A stretch of DNA of 64,000 nucleotides. Source: Chitinophaga hostae. Its GTDB lineage: Bacteria > Bacteroidota > Bacteroidia > Chitinophagales > Chitinophagaceae. The notes under the pieces were generated by a model. That model worked only from the letters and a program-made list of their open reading frames with translations. It searched no databases and was not told where the DNA came from. The translations under genes were made by a program, and so were the position numbers. Where the stretch lies: assembly GCF_018224885.1 (NCBI RefSeq), contig NZ_JAGTXB010000001.1, positions 372,001 through 436,000 on the forward strand. Reading direction: 5' to 3'. The stretch's first letter is position 1, and the number at the start of each line of letters is the position of its first letter. Shown piece after piece: positions 51,610 to 61,007 of the stretch.

Positions 51610-52701
51610 ATGCAACACCACATATCCTTCTGTACCGTTTGTATGAACAGGGCCATACATCTGAAACAAACCCTGGAACGTAATATCCTAGATAATGCCG
51701 GGTATAATAACCTTGAAATCGTATTACTCGATTATAATTCCCGGGATGACCTGTACGATTGGGTGCAATCTGAGCTGCAACACCATATCGATACCGGTGT
51801 TCTCGTTTACTATCGCACTACAGATCCCCCCTTTTTCCATATGAGCCATTCCAAGAACATGGCCTTCCGGCTCGCCACCGGCGATATCCTGTGCAGCATT
51901 GATGCGGATAATTATACCGGGCCGGGGTTTGCAACCTATATCAACGAGATCTTCAACAGGGATCCCGATATTTTCATGATGCCTCCCCGCGTCGGCGTTA
52001 ATAAAAAATGGTGGGATGTGCAGGGACGGGTATGCGTAAAAAAGAAAGACTTTTATACCTTAAGGGGATATGATGAAAAAGTAATGGACTACGGTTATGA
52101 GGATAAAGACTTTAAAACCAGGCTGGAGGCTTACGGCCGCAAAAAGACGGTCATCGGCGACCCGGTATTTTTAAATGCCATTAAGCACGACGATAGTCTT
52201 CGTATCGCTGATGGCTTTTCGTCAAGGAATACAAAAGACCTGTTTATTTCCGCCGGAGATACGCCGTTAACCCAAATCATTTATCTGCAGGAAAGCAACG
52301 CCTTTGAGATATTTTATGTAACCGGCGATTCATTGGTGAGTGAAAAATTGAGCGATTGTATACTGCAGCCTAAAAAGCGCTACACCGGGCACTTCAGGCA
52401 GGAGGGCGATGAACTCCGTCTTTATAAAGAAAACGGGATCCTGTTGCTGACGCTTCGATACCAGGGCAAAGACCGGCTGGTAACAGCTGACCACCAGGAT
52501 TTCAACCGGGTCACTTCACATCTGCTGAAGGAAAACTTCCTGCTGAAAAGAGCCATTTACGTCGGAAAGAAAATCTTCTCCGATAACAAAGCCAAAGGAA
52601 ATGAGGTCAATGGCAGCGGTTTTGGCCAGGGTACCGTATACCGCAACTTCTCTGAAGAGCCCATTTTCCTCGGTGAAACGCTCACAGCAGGCCGGGTCTG
52701 A
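51610..52701 (+). CDS. family 2-like glycosyltransferase with GT7-type C-terminal motif
   Basis: 363 residues. The opening H-I-S-F-C-T-V-C-M-N-R-A is a GT-A nucleotide-binding strand, and S-I-D-A-D-N-Y is the metal-binding DxD motif. R-G-Y-D-E-K-V-M-D-Y-G-Y-E-D-K-D resembles the GT7 C-terminal galactosyltransferase motif seen in chondroitin-synthase-like enzymes. The last 130 residues are unassigned. It lies alone, 140 nt before thymidylate kinase and after an AT-rich gap. The donor sugar is not inferable. Confidence 0.82.
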   Translation: MQHHISFCTVCMNRAIHLKQTLERNILDNAGYNNLEIVLLDYNSRDDLYDWVQSELQHHIDTGVLVYYRTTDPPFFHMSHSKNMAFRLATGDILCSIDADNYTGPGFATYINEIFNRDPDIFMMPPRVGVNKKWWDVQGRVCVKKKDFYTLRGYDEKVMDYGYEDKDFKTRLEAYGRKKTVIGDPVFLNAIKHDDSLRIADGFSSRNTKDLFISAGDTPLTQIIYLQESNAFEIFYVTGDSLVSEKLSDCILQPKKRYTGHFRQEGDELRLYKENGILLLTLRYQGKDRLVTADHQDFNRVTSHLLKENFLLKRAIYVGKKIFSDNKAKGNEVNGSGFGQGTVYRNFSEEPIFLGETLTAGRV

Positions 52702-52841
52702 ATTTGAGAAAACTTTACTAACTTCGCCGGCATAATGGTAAAAAGTCTGCATAACAGCAGGCTTTTTGCATTTACCAGCAAGGATCTCCAAAAAGAACTG
52801 GAGATTTTTATTAATTTCCAAGCTTTAATTCAGGCAGCATA

Positions 52842-53531
52842 ATGACAAAATTTATAGCGGTTGAAGGTTTAGATGGCGCCGGGAAGTCCACGCAGATAGA
52901 ACTGCTGACAAAATACCTGGAATCAAAAAATGAGAAAACCAAATTCGTACACTTCCCACGCAGCAACGAGGGGGTGTTTGGAGAACTCATTGCTAAATTT
53001 CTCCGCGGCGAATTTGGAGAGGTGAAAAATGTGCATCCCCAGCTGGTGGCCTTATTGTTTGCGGAAGACCGGAAAGCATTTGCCGCCACCATCAATGAAT
53101 GGCTGCACGATGGCTATTTTGTGCTGGTAGACAGGTATGTACTCTCCAACATCGCCTTTCAATGCGCGAAACTTAACAACGAAGAAGAAAAAGAATACCT
53201 GAGAAACTGGATACTCGATTTCGAATATAACTACAACCAGATCCCCAAGCCAACATTTTCTATATACCTGGATGTGCCTTTTTCTTTTGTAACATCAGCA
53301 CTGGAGAGAAGACGCGCCAACGAAGACCGCGACTACCTGCAGGGGAAAGATGACATCCACGAAAAAGATACCTCGCTGCAACAGGCAGTAAAGAAACAGT
53401 ATGAAGCCATGGTGGCCGCCGACGACAGCATTAACAGGATCGCCTGTTTTAATGAGGCCGGAAACATGAGGCCCATGGATGAAATTCATACAGAAATTGT
53501 GCAGCTGGTCAACAGCAGGCTGCAGTTATAA
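52842..53531 (+). CDS. tmk: thymidylate kinase
   Basis: 229 residues. The P-loop E-G-L-D-G-A-G-K-S-T lies near 6-15, D-R-Y-V-L-S-N near 100 is the DRY/H motif, and the LID R-R-A-N-E-D-R-D-Y holds basic residues. It phosphorylates dTMP to dTDP in DNA precursor synthesis. Slightly longer than the usual 205-215 residues. Confidence 0.93.
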   Translation: MTKFIAVEGLDGAGKSTQIELLTKYLESKNEKTKFVHFPRSNEGVFGELIAKFLRGEFGEVKNVHPQLVALLFAEDRKAFAATINEWLHDGYFVLVDRYVLSNIAFQCAKLNNEEEKEYLRNWILDFEYNYNQIPKPTFSIYLDVPFSFVTSALERRRANEDRDYLQGKDDIHEKDTSLQQAVKKQYEAMVAADDSINRIACFNEAGNMRPMDEIHTEIVQLVNSRLQL

Positions 53532-53631
53532 CCATTACCGGAATTTCCGCTTTCGATCATTATATTTCCCGTTTGCGTAATCGGGGCAAATGCGTGTAAA
53601 TTAGCTTTGCGGCTCATTTATCGACCTATAT

Positions 53632-55986
53632 ATGCGCAGTATTATATTCTTAGCCCCTGCTTTAATAGGGATGGCACTAACCGCCAGCGCCCAGCAGGCT
53701 GTACTGAAAGGCTCAGTAAAGACCGAAACAGGTGATCAGCTTCCCTTCGCAAATATTAGTGTTGCAGGAGCCAAAACAGGCGCCGTAGCCGACAGAACAG
53801 GTGCTTTTATCCTGAAACTTGCCCAGGCGGGTACCTACAAGATAAAAGTAACCAGTGTTGGTTACAAAGGAACAGAGCAAACGATCACGCTGCTACCTAA
53901 CGATACCACCCGCCAGGATATAACGCTGACGGGCAACGGCGACCTGCAGGAGTTCGTGGTGTCAGCAAGCCGTAAACGGGAAACGCTTGATGAAGTCCCC
54001 TCCTCTATTACCATTGTGGGCGCCAAAGATTTGGCTATCCAGCAGGGCATCAGCAATAATATTTCAAATATTCTCGCCAATGCCGTACCGGGTTTGGGCT
54101 TTAGCAGCAATACCACCGGTAACGCAGGCCAAACGTTGAGGGGCAGGGAAGTACTGGTCATGATTGATGGGGTACCCCAATCCACCCCACTGAGAAATGG
54201 AGGTCGTGATATCCGCAGTATTGACCCTTCCGCCATTGAAAGGGTGGAAGTAATCAAAGGCGCCACTGCCATTTATGGTAACGGCTCCGACGGAGGATTA
54301 ATCAACTATATTACAAAGAAAGCCACACCAGGACAGCCATTAAGTGGTCAAACCACCATTGGCGCCAATACACAGCTGAAAAATGCCCAGCATACCGGTG
54401 GCTGGCAGGTAGGACAGCTGCTATCCGGTTCCTATAAAAAAATCGATTATGTGGTTTCCGGCCACTACGAACAAACCGGTGTATATAAAGATGCCAAAGG
54501 CGTTGTTCTCTCCCCCGATTATGGTCTTGGCGAAACACAGCTCTGGAATGCCTATGCAAAAGCAGGATACAGCATTAACACCAATAACCGGGTGGAAGTA
54601 ATGTATAACTTCTTTGGCAGCCAGCAACGCAGTGATTATATCCTTAAAAAAGGCCGCTATCCCGATACCGCTGCTATCGGCGTTTTCGGTACCCGCCCCG
54701 GCGATCCGGAAGGAACACCCTATAATCACAACGTGAACGTACACTACAGCAGCCAGAAAATTATCGGTAATACCGACCTGGATGTCAACGTTTACTACCA
54801 GCAATTTTATACCGTATTCTCCTGGGGAGATTCTTTTAAAGACGGCGGACAATCCACCATTTCTTCCGATAAAAAAGGTGTTCGTATCAACTTATCTTCC
54901 TCCTTTCGGGCAGGCAATAACATCGCCGGCGACCTCGTATATGGATTGGATATATTGAACGACAAAACCGCTCAAAAGCTGACCGATGGCAGGATCTGGG
55001 CCCCGGAAATGAGTATGCGCAACCTTGCCCCTTATGCACAGCTGAAAACAACTTTCTTTAAACACCTGGTATTCAAAGCCGGCGCAGGCTACGAAAATAT
55101 CAGTATAGACGTACCCGATTATACCACTATTATTTCTATGAATAATAAAACAGGCCTGTATACGGAAGGTGGTAAAAATGTAAAAGGTGGTACTATCGAT
55201 TACAATGCGCTGGTATTTAATGCAGGCTTACGCTATAACGAACTGAAATATTTTAAACCATTTATCAGTTACTCCCAGAGCTTTTCTGTGAATGAGTTGG
55301 GCCGTACGCTCCGCAGCGCTAACGAAAGCACGGTATCCCTGCTGAAAACAAAAGCAATCATCGCCAATAACTATGAAGCAGGCTTCAACAGCACATTAGG
55401 GCGGATAGACCTGGAAGGAAGCTATTATATCAGCACCTCCAAACTGGGCGCAAACTATACACTGGTAGAAGGCCGGTTTGAAATAGCCCGGGAACCTATC
55501 AAAATCCATGGATTTGAAATAGCTGCCGATGCCCGTATCCTCAAAAACCTGGGAGCCGGTGCCTCCTATTCTTACATAGAAGGAAAAATAGATGCTAACA
55601 AAAACGGGCAGTATAACGATAAAGAAGACGCCTATATCCTGGGCGACAAAATCGCACCTCCCAAGTTAACCGCCTATATCCGCTATCAGCCAGTAAAACA
55701 GCTGAACCTGCGCATACAAATGTTACAGGCCGGCGCCCGTGACCGGTTTGCACCCGATGCTGCCACGGGATTATACACCTACGGAAAAGGACCCGTAAAA
55801 CAATTTACCGTGTTTAGCTTCTTCTCAGATTATAACATAGATGGCCATAGCAGCGTGCAACTCGGAGTGGACAATCTGTTTAACAAAGATTACTACACCG
55901 TAACTTCCCAATGGAATGCCCGGAACGAAAATTTTATAAAAGGATCAGGTGCACGCGTTAATATCAATTATACTTATAAGTTTTAA
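53632..55986 (+). CDS. TonB-dependent outer membrane receptor (siderophore/vitamin type)
   Basis: 784 residues. Signal peptide 1-21; a carboxypeptidase-regulatory-like domain about 22-105 (L-K-G-S-V-K-T-E-T-G-D-Q-L-P-F-A-N-I); TonB plug about 115-225 (L-D-E-V-P-S-S-I-T-I-V then V-E-V-I-K-G-A-T-A-I-Y-G); then a 22-strand barrel ending N-I-N-Y-T-Y-K-F with terminal Phe. No SusD partner follows, and the size fits ferric-siderophore or cobalamin receptors. A TAGCTTTG box at 53602-53609 is a promoter candidate. A terminator lies at 55998-56023. Confidence 0.92.
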   Translation: MRSIIFLAPALIGMALTASAQQAVLKGSVKTETGDQLPFANISVAGAKTGAVADRTGAFILKLAQAGTYKIKVTSVGYKGTEQTITLLPNDTTRQDITLTGNGDLQEFVVSASRKRETLDEVPSSITIVGAKDLAIQQGISNNISNILANAVPGLGFSSNTTGNAGQTLRGREVLVMIDGVPQSTPLRNGGRDIRSIDPSAIERVEVIKGATAIYGNGSDGGLINYITKKATPGQPLSGQTTIGANTQLKNAQHTGGWQVGQLLSGSYKKIDYVVSGHYEQTGVYKDAKGVVLSPDYGLGETQLWNAYAKAGYSINTNNRVEVMYNFFGSQQRSDYILKKGRYPDTAAIGVFGTRPGDPEGTPYNHNVNVHYSSQKIIGNTDLDVNVYYQQFYTVFSWGDSFKDGGQSTISSDKKGVRINLSSSFRAGNNIAGDLVYGLDILNDKTAQKLTDGRIWAPEMSMRNLAPYAQLKTTFFKHLVFKAGAGYENISIDVPDYTTIISMNNKTGLYTEGGKNVKGGTIDYNALVFNAGLRYNELKYFKPFISYSQSFSVNELGRTLRSANESTVSLLKTKAIIANNYEAGFNSTLGRIDLEGSYYISTSKLGANYTLVEGRFEIAREPIKIHGFEIAADARILKNLGAGASYSYIEGKIDANKNGQYNDKEDAYILGDKIAPPKLTAYIRYQPVKQLNLRIQMLQAGARDRFAPDAATGLYTYGKGPVKQFTVFSFFSDYNIDGHSSVQLGVDNLFNKDYYTVTSQWNARNENFIKGSGARVNINYTYKF

Positions 55987-55997
55987 AAGAATATAGG

Positions 55998-56023
55998 GGG
56001 AGTGATTCCACTCCCTCTTTTTT
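55998..56023 (+). terminator. terminator of the TonB receptor gene
   Basis: Perfect 7-bp stem GGGAGTG (55998-56004) and CACTCCC (56009-56015), loop ATTC, followed by TCTTTTTTA. Confidence 0.88.
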
Positions 56024-56307
56024 ATTTTTTTAGTGAGATGAAAAACGGGTTTGTCGTTTAGTCTTCACCGGGAGATCACCTCCCATACCTTCTCCACAAA
56101 AATATTTTTATTCCTTGTAAGGAATTCTCACTGTTTTACCTGTCCCCATAAATAGGATACCCACGTAAACCCGGTTCCACTGCTTTGAGTTAGCATGATT
56201 GCCTCAGCAGGCAACAGCAGCCCCCTTAGTAAATGATAAGGCTTTAAAGAAAGACTGGTCCAGACCGAGCGCATTGAAAAATCCTGATTCCACAAAAATT
56301 GAAAAAC
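56024..56307. other. intergenic between TonB receptor and GH76 gene
   Basis: Nothing beyond the terminator at its left end is recognised: no long hairpin, RNA gene or supported ORF. A promoter for the GH76 gene must lie here but no clear TAnnTTTG was found. Confidence 0.4.
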
Positions 56308-57489
56308 ATGAAAACTCCACGCTGCGCAAAAGCGTTTTCCCACATCACTGGTATGGCGGTTCTTTTCCTGGCATTGATACTTTCCGGATGCCGGAAAAAC
56401 GAAATGACCGCAAAAGACAGTACCTCGTTAACCGGCATAAAGTCTGCCGCTGTTACTATCAATTCAGTGCAACCGGTAAAGGCAGAAGCCTTGCTGGCTA
56501 TGCAGTGCTATAACAACGCGTTTTACCATCAATACGGCACCTATGGTCCTTCTTTCAAGGCCTATTATTATTCCGATGTAACTCACAGCGGTCGTATGGA
56601 CTTCTGGCGCCAGGCGGAAGCCATCGAAACACTGATCGATGCCTATAGCATCAACAACGATGCAGACCTGAAGAATAAAATGGTATACCTGTACAACGGG
56701 ATGCGGGATAACTATGGGCTGCTGTGGACGTCCAACATCTATAACGATGATGTGATCTGGGGCGCGCTGATGTGTATCCGCGCTTTTGCTATCACAAACG
56801 ATGGCGGCATGAAAGATATGGCCAAAAATAATTTTGACCTGGTGTGGAACCGCGCCTGGGATACCAACCTGGGCGGAGGCCTCTGGTGGACCACCGCCAA
56901 CAACACCAAAAATGCCTGTGTAAACGCCCCGGCAGCCATTTGCGCCATGTACCTGTACCAGGCTACCGGCGATGTTGGTTATCGCGATAAGGCCAAACTG
57001 ATTGTGGACTGGATGGTCAGCAAACTGTATACCCCCGGCAGTGGAGAAGTAAAAGGGGCCATGAACGCCGCCGGCGTTATCACAGAAGGGGCACGTACCT
57101 ATACCCAGGGCACCTTTATCGGCGCCTGCGGTATGCTGCACAACGCCTATCCTTCTGCCGGGTATAAAACAATGGGCGCTAAAGCCATGGACTATACGAA
57201 AAACAATATGTGCAATGCCCAGGGCCTGTTGCCGGATGAATATGATAACGACGATTGCCAGGGCTTCAAAGCCATTTTTGCCCGCTGGGCTTGTAAATTT
57301 GTGCACGATCACAGCTATCAGGGTACCTATGCCGCCTGGTTGAACTATAACGCCGCCGAAGCCTGGAACTACAGGAACTCCAACGGCCTCATGTGGGGAC
57401 AATGGTGGCACAGAACCCCCGATAATTATGTAAACTCTTTTGAAACTACCTGCGGTGTAGCGATGATGAATGGAGCTTTTAGCTATTAG
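56308..57489 (+). CDS. GH76-family glycoside hydrolase lipoprotein (endo-alpha-1,6-mannanase-like)
   Basis: 393 residues from the ATG at 56308 (a TTG at 56299 is possible). A lipoprotein signal with lipobox L-S-G-C anchors it to a membrane. The (alpha/alpha)6 barrel shows W-R-Q-A-E-A-I-E-T-L, the acidic pair in Y-N-D-D-V-I-W-G (the GH76 catalytic Asp-Asp), G-G-G-L-W-W and G-A-C-G-M-L. GH76 enzymes cut alpha-1,6-mannan of fungal walls or mycobacterial glycans. No SusC/D pair or other CAZyme accompanies it. Confidence 0.88.
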   Translation: MKTPRCAKAFSHITGMAVLFLALILSGCRKNEMTAKDSTSLTGIKSAAVTINSVQPVKAEALLAMQCYNNAFYHQYGTYGPSFKAYYYSDVTHSGRMDFWRQAEAIETLIDAYSINNDADLKNKMVYLYNGMRDNYGLLWTSNIYNDDVIWGALMCIRAFAITNDGGMKDMAKNNFDLVWNRAWDTNLGGGLWWTTANNTKNACVNAPAAICAMYLYQATGDVGYRDKAKLIVDWMVSKLYTPGSGEVKGAMNAAGVITEGARTYTQGTFIGACGMLHNAYPSAGYKTMGAKAMDYTKNNMCNAQGLLPDEYDNDDCQGFKAIFARWACKFVHDHSYQGTYAAWLNYNAAEAWNYRNSNGLMWGQWWHRTPDNYVNSFETTCGVAMMNGAFSY

Positions 57490-57590
57490 CCATTAGCTTT
57501 TAGTGCGGAACTTGTTGGCTTTTTAGCTGTGGAAGTATCGGGTTTATTTAGTGTATTCCTGGCCGTTAGTGATAGCACTAACGGCTATAT

Positions 57591-60500
57591 TTATTTTGTC
57601 AGCAATGATTCGAGTAGTTGCACCTTCTTTAAATCGGGTTTGGTAGTGAAAATGCCCTGTCCGCTGGTATTGCGTACCCCGCGAACAAAGCAATAGATGA
57701 TGCCGCCAAATTGGGTATTGTAGTCGAAGCCGGGGATGCGGCTTTCCAGGTATTTTTTTACGGCTACGGTATAAATGAAATATTGAAGATGGTAGTTGTT
57801 TTCATTCATGGCGGCGGCCAGACCTGCCTTATCGTAATCGGCAACGCTGTTGCCGAGGTAGTTCGATTTCCAGTCAAGTATATAGTACTTGCCCTGGTAT
57901 TCAAAGAACAGGTCTACTTTTCCATTCATGATCCCTTCCAGTTCCTGGCTGCTGTATTCGGAGAAGCGTTTTACACTTACGCTGACTTCGTCGTCCGAAA
58001 GATTGTTGAGCAGGTTGGACTGAAACACCGGTACCGGGAAGTCGAATTCAAACTCGGCCAGCCGCTGATGACGCCCTACCGATGCCAGCTGAAAACTGTG
58101 GCCGTCGATGTGAATAGTAGTATACATCACATGTTGCAGCATTTCGTTTAGCCGTTCGAGATAAGCTTCGCGTTGACCGGGCACAAAGCGCCGGATAGAT
58201 TCTTCCAGCCAGTGTTCCCATTTGCTGCTATCGGAAAAATTGATGCTTTCAAAAATGAAGTGCAGGAGGTTCCCGGTTTTGGCGCCACGGCGCAGCGTGG
58301 TGAAAATAAAATTATCGTAGGGATCTGCTTGCTGAAATGAACGTACCCTTGGCTTGTGTTCTGCTTTAGCGGCCAGCATGGTATAGCTCATTTTCCGCCA
58401 GTTTTGTTCCCGCAGGCGAAAATCAACAGGGCCGCGGTTTACCGCCAGTTTACCCTGGGTTATTTGTTGCCGGTAAGTTTGCTCCGGCGCCTCAGGGATA
58501 CTGCCCTGCAGCTGTATCAGTGAAGCATCGGGATGGGTGACCGCCAGCTCCTTCAGAAATACTGCCAGCGAGGAATCCCTGAATTTGGAATAGTTGTTTT
58601 TAAACAGGTAGCACTTATATACTGCGCGGGTGATCGCCACATAAATAAGGCGGCGGTTTTCCTGCTCCTGTTGTTGCCGGTAAGCGTTTAACTGATCTTC
58701 CGAAAGACGGGAACGCTGTGTATTCAGGTAATCGCCGGTAGCCGGGTCGCGGAAGCTGACAAAATCGATGTTTTGTTGTTCTACGAAATCGAGAAATGGC
58801 GCCAGTACAATTTTATACTCCAGCCCTTTACTTTTATGGATGGTGACAATATTTACGGCTTCTTCATCACTTTCCACGCGCTGTGCATATTCGTCGCCTT
58901 CAGTGGTCATGCCGTCGATGCCACGTTTGAGCCAGGAAATAAGATCACGCATCGAGAGGTTTTTCCGGCTTTGCACCTGGTGTACCAGTTCGGAGAGCTG
59001 GTACAGGTTGGTGATAATACGCTCGCCGTTTTCGGTATGTCCGTCGAGCAGTACCTGGCGTACGCCGAAGTCGGTGATAAACTCCATGAGGGCGGTGTAG
59101 GCGCCGTCGCGCTGCCACAGGTTGCGGTATTTGCCAAACAGGTCGAGCATGGTTTCATCATCCAGTTTCAGGATGGTGTGGGTGTTGTAACCTGTGAAAG
59201 AACCAAGCAACGCACGGTTAATAGAGGAACGGTCCGGTGTTTCCATAGCTTCCAGCAGGTGCAGCAATTGCTGGGCTTCGCCTGATCGCAGCACCCTGGC
59301 TTCATCGATGGTAACGGCAGGAATGCCCAGTTTGGCTAAAGCATGTTTAATATCTTTTCCTTCCTGCCCTGTGCGCACCAGTATCCCAATATCCGATGGC
59401 CTTATGGACCGGTTGTCCCTGCTGTTTTCTATCTGGTAAGATTTATCGAGCAGCAGCTGCGCTATTTGAGCGGCCACGCTTTCACAGATCGTTTCTTTTT
59501 TATCACAGCCAATAATTTCGATCGGTACTTCCTTTCTCCCTTCTTTAAACAGGTAGCCTTTGGTATTATTTTCCGGGCTGTTTACCTGGATATAATCAAT
59601 GCTGTCGCTTTCCCCGCTGAAATCGAATGTATCAAAGCCCGGACTGGGTTCAAAGAAGATATTCATGGCACGGATCAGGTTTTCCGCGGAGCGGAAATTC
59701 TGGTTCATGTCATACACCTGCTGTACTCCATTTCTGGCGTTGAAATAAGTGAAGATATCCGCTTTCCGCCAGGCATAAATACTTTGCTTGGGGTCGCCGA
59801 TATAAAAAAGTATGGTGTTTTCGCCGAAGGCGCGGTTAAATATTTCATATTGTTCACGGTCGGTATCCTGGAATTCATCCACGAACACGGCCTTGTATTT
59901 TTGTTGCAAACGGGTAATAAGCTCCGGGTTTTCCGTTTTCACCACAGCCGTATGCAGGTTGTTAATCAGGTCATCATACCCCATCATATTGCTCCGTTCT
60001 TTGAACAGGCGCACCTGCTCTCCTACCTGGCGGATGGCGGTATAAAAGATCTGCCGGCGCACAGATTGCTGATACTCCGTAAGCTGGTCGCGGATTGCTT
60101 CTACCTTATCCAATTCCTCCACGATGCCCGGAAATACGGCCTCAATGTATTTAGCGTCTTTTCTTTTAGCGAGTATTCTTTTTACCAACAGTTCGGGCTG
60201 GGAAACCAGTTCGGGCCAGTCTTTTTTGGTGTAGCGATTGGCTGTGCAGGCAGCAATAATCTGATCGCTGTTGGTAGCAATATCTTCATACAGCTTTTCA
60301 ATGGCCGACTGGATATTGGCGTGCAGCTGATCCATTTCCTGTATCCAACTGTCCTGCAGCTCTTCGCCGATCACCTCGGGCGTATCTTCCAGGTACCCTA
60401 TATATCTTTTGCCGCTGAGATGATCCTGTATGACCTGTTGCAGATCGGTTTTCATTTTTTCCTCCCATATATTTTCCAGCAAGGTGGTTTTCAGGGTGGT

Positions 60501-61007
60501 AATATTTCTGCGCCAGAACTTATTCAGTTCATTTTCCACCACCGGGGTGAGGTCGGGCACCATTTGCGCACCAAACAGCTGGTTGGTTTCAAATGCGTAT
60601 TCATTAAGGGTTTGCTGGCAAAATCCGTGAATGGTAAGTACGGAGGTTTCGTCCAGTAACAGGATGGCGTCGCGCAGGCGTTGTTGTACCGGCGCCGGAT
60701 CTTCCGGATCTATCACTTCCAGCACCAGGTCAAGTATTTTTTCATCGGGAATATCTTTACCCATGCTGGCTTTGTATGCCTGGCGGATAAAAAGCCGGAT
60801 TCTTTCTTCCAGTTCTGCCACCGCAGCCCGGGTGAAAGTCACCATCAGTATTTCTTTGACGGATAGCTTTTGCTCCAGTATAAGCCGGAGCACGAGAATA
60901 GCGATGGAATAGGTTTTCCCCGTTCCGGCGCTGGCTTCAATCAGGTTGCTGCCTTCCAGCGGAACTGTGGCGGCATCGAATTGTTTATATGTAATGCTAT
61001 CGATCAT
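57591..61007 (-). CDS. recB: exonuclease V beta-type helicase-nuclease (RecB/AddA-like UvrD helicase)
   Basis: 1138 residues. Walker A E-A-S-A-G-T-G-K-T near 24-32, V-D-E-F-Q-D-T-D (box II), helicase motifs F-Y-I-G-D-P-K-Q-S-I-Y-A-W-R and V-N-I-V-T-I-H-K-S-K-G-L-E-Y mark a UvrD/RecB ATPase. The C-terminal nuclease domain has G-K-V-D-L-F-F-E-Y and Y-I-L-D-W-K-S-N, the Asp...Asp-x-Lys site. Its start overlaps the RecC-type gene's stop by 4 nt (ATGA), so they are a unit for double-strand-break end processing. No recD lies in the window. Confidence 0.92.
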   Translation of the reverse strand: MIDSITYKQFDAATVPLEGSNLIEASAGTGKTYSIAILVLRLILEQKLSVKEILMVTFTRAAVAELEERIRLFIRQAYKASMGKDIPDEKILDLVLEVIDPEDPAPVQQRLRDAILLLDETSVLTIHGFCQQTLNEYAFETNQLFGAQMVPDLTPVVENELNKFWRRNITTLKTTLLENIWEEKMKTDLQQVIQDHLSGKRYIGYLEDTPEVIGEELQDSWIQEMDQLHANIQSAIEKLYEDIATNSDQIIAACTANRYTKKDWPELVSQPELLVKRILAKRKDAKYIEAVFPGIVEELDKVEAIRDQLTEYQQSVRRQIFYTAIRQVGEQVRLFKERSNMMGYDDLINNLHTAVVKTENPELITRLQQKYKAVFVDEFQDTDREQYEIFNRAFGENTILFYIGDPKQSIYAWRKADIFTYFNARNGVQQVYDMNQNFRSAENLIRAMNIFFEPSPGFDTFDFSGESDSIDYIQVNSPENNTKGYLFKEGRKEVPIEIIGCDKKETICESVAAQIAQLLLDKSYQIENSRDNRSIRPSDIGILVRTGQEGKDIKHALAKLGIPAVTIDEARVLRSGEAQQLLHLLEAMETPDRSSINRALLGSFTGYNTHTILKLDDETMLDLFGKYRNLWQRDGAYTALMEFITDFGVRQVLLDGHTENGERIITNLYQLSELVHQVQSRKNLSMRDLISWLKRGIDGMTTEGDEYAQRVESDEEAVNIVTIHKSKGLEYKIVLAPFLDFVEQQNIDFVSFRDPATGDYLNTQRSRLSEDQLNAYRQQQEQENRRLIYVAITRAVYKCYLFKNNYSKFRDSSLAVFLKELAVTHPDASLIQLQGSIPEAPEQTYRQQITQGKLAVNRGPVDFRLREQNWRKMSYTMLAAKAEHKPRVRSFQQADPYDNFIFTTLRRGAKTGNLLHFIFESINFSDSSKWEHWLEESIRRFVPGQREAYLERLNEMLQHVMYTTIHIDGHSFQLASVGRHQRLAEFEFDFPVPVFQSNLLNNLSDDEVSVSVKRFSEYSSQELEGIMNGKVDLFFEYQGKYYILDWKSNYLGNSVADYDKAGLAAAMNENNYHLQYFIYTVAVKKYLESRIPGFDYNTQFGGIIYCFVRGVRNTSGQGIFTTKPDLKKVQLLESLLTK

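Noticed and set aside
59343-60659. 438-codon open frame antisense to recB
   Set aside because: It mirrors the recB coding strand, has no family motifs, no start signals and no spacing to neighbours. It is a shadow of codon usage in recB.
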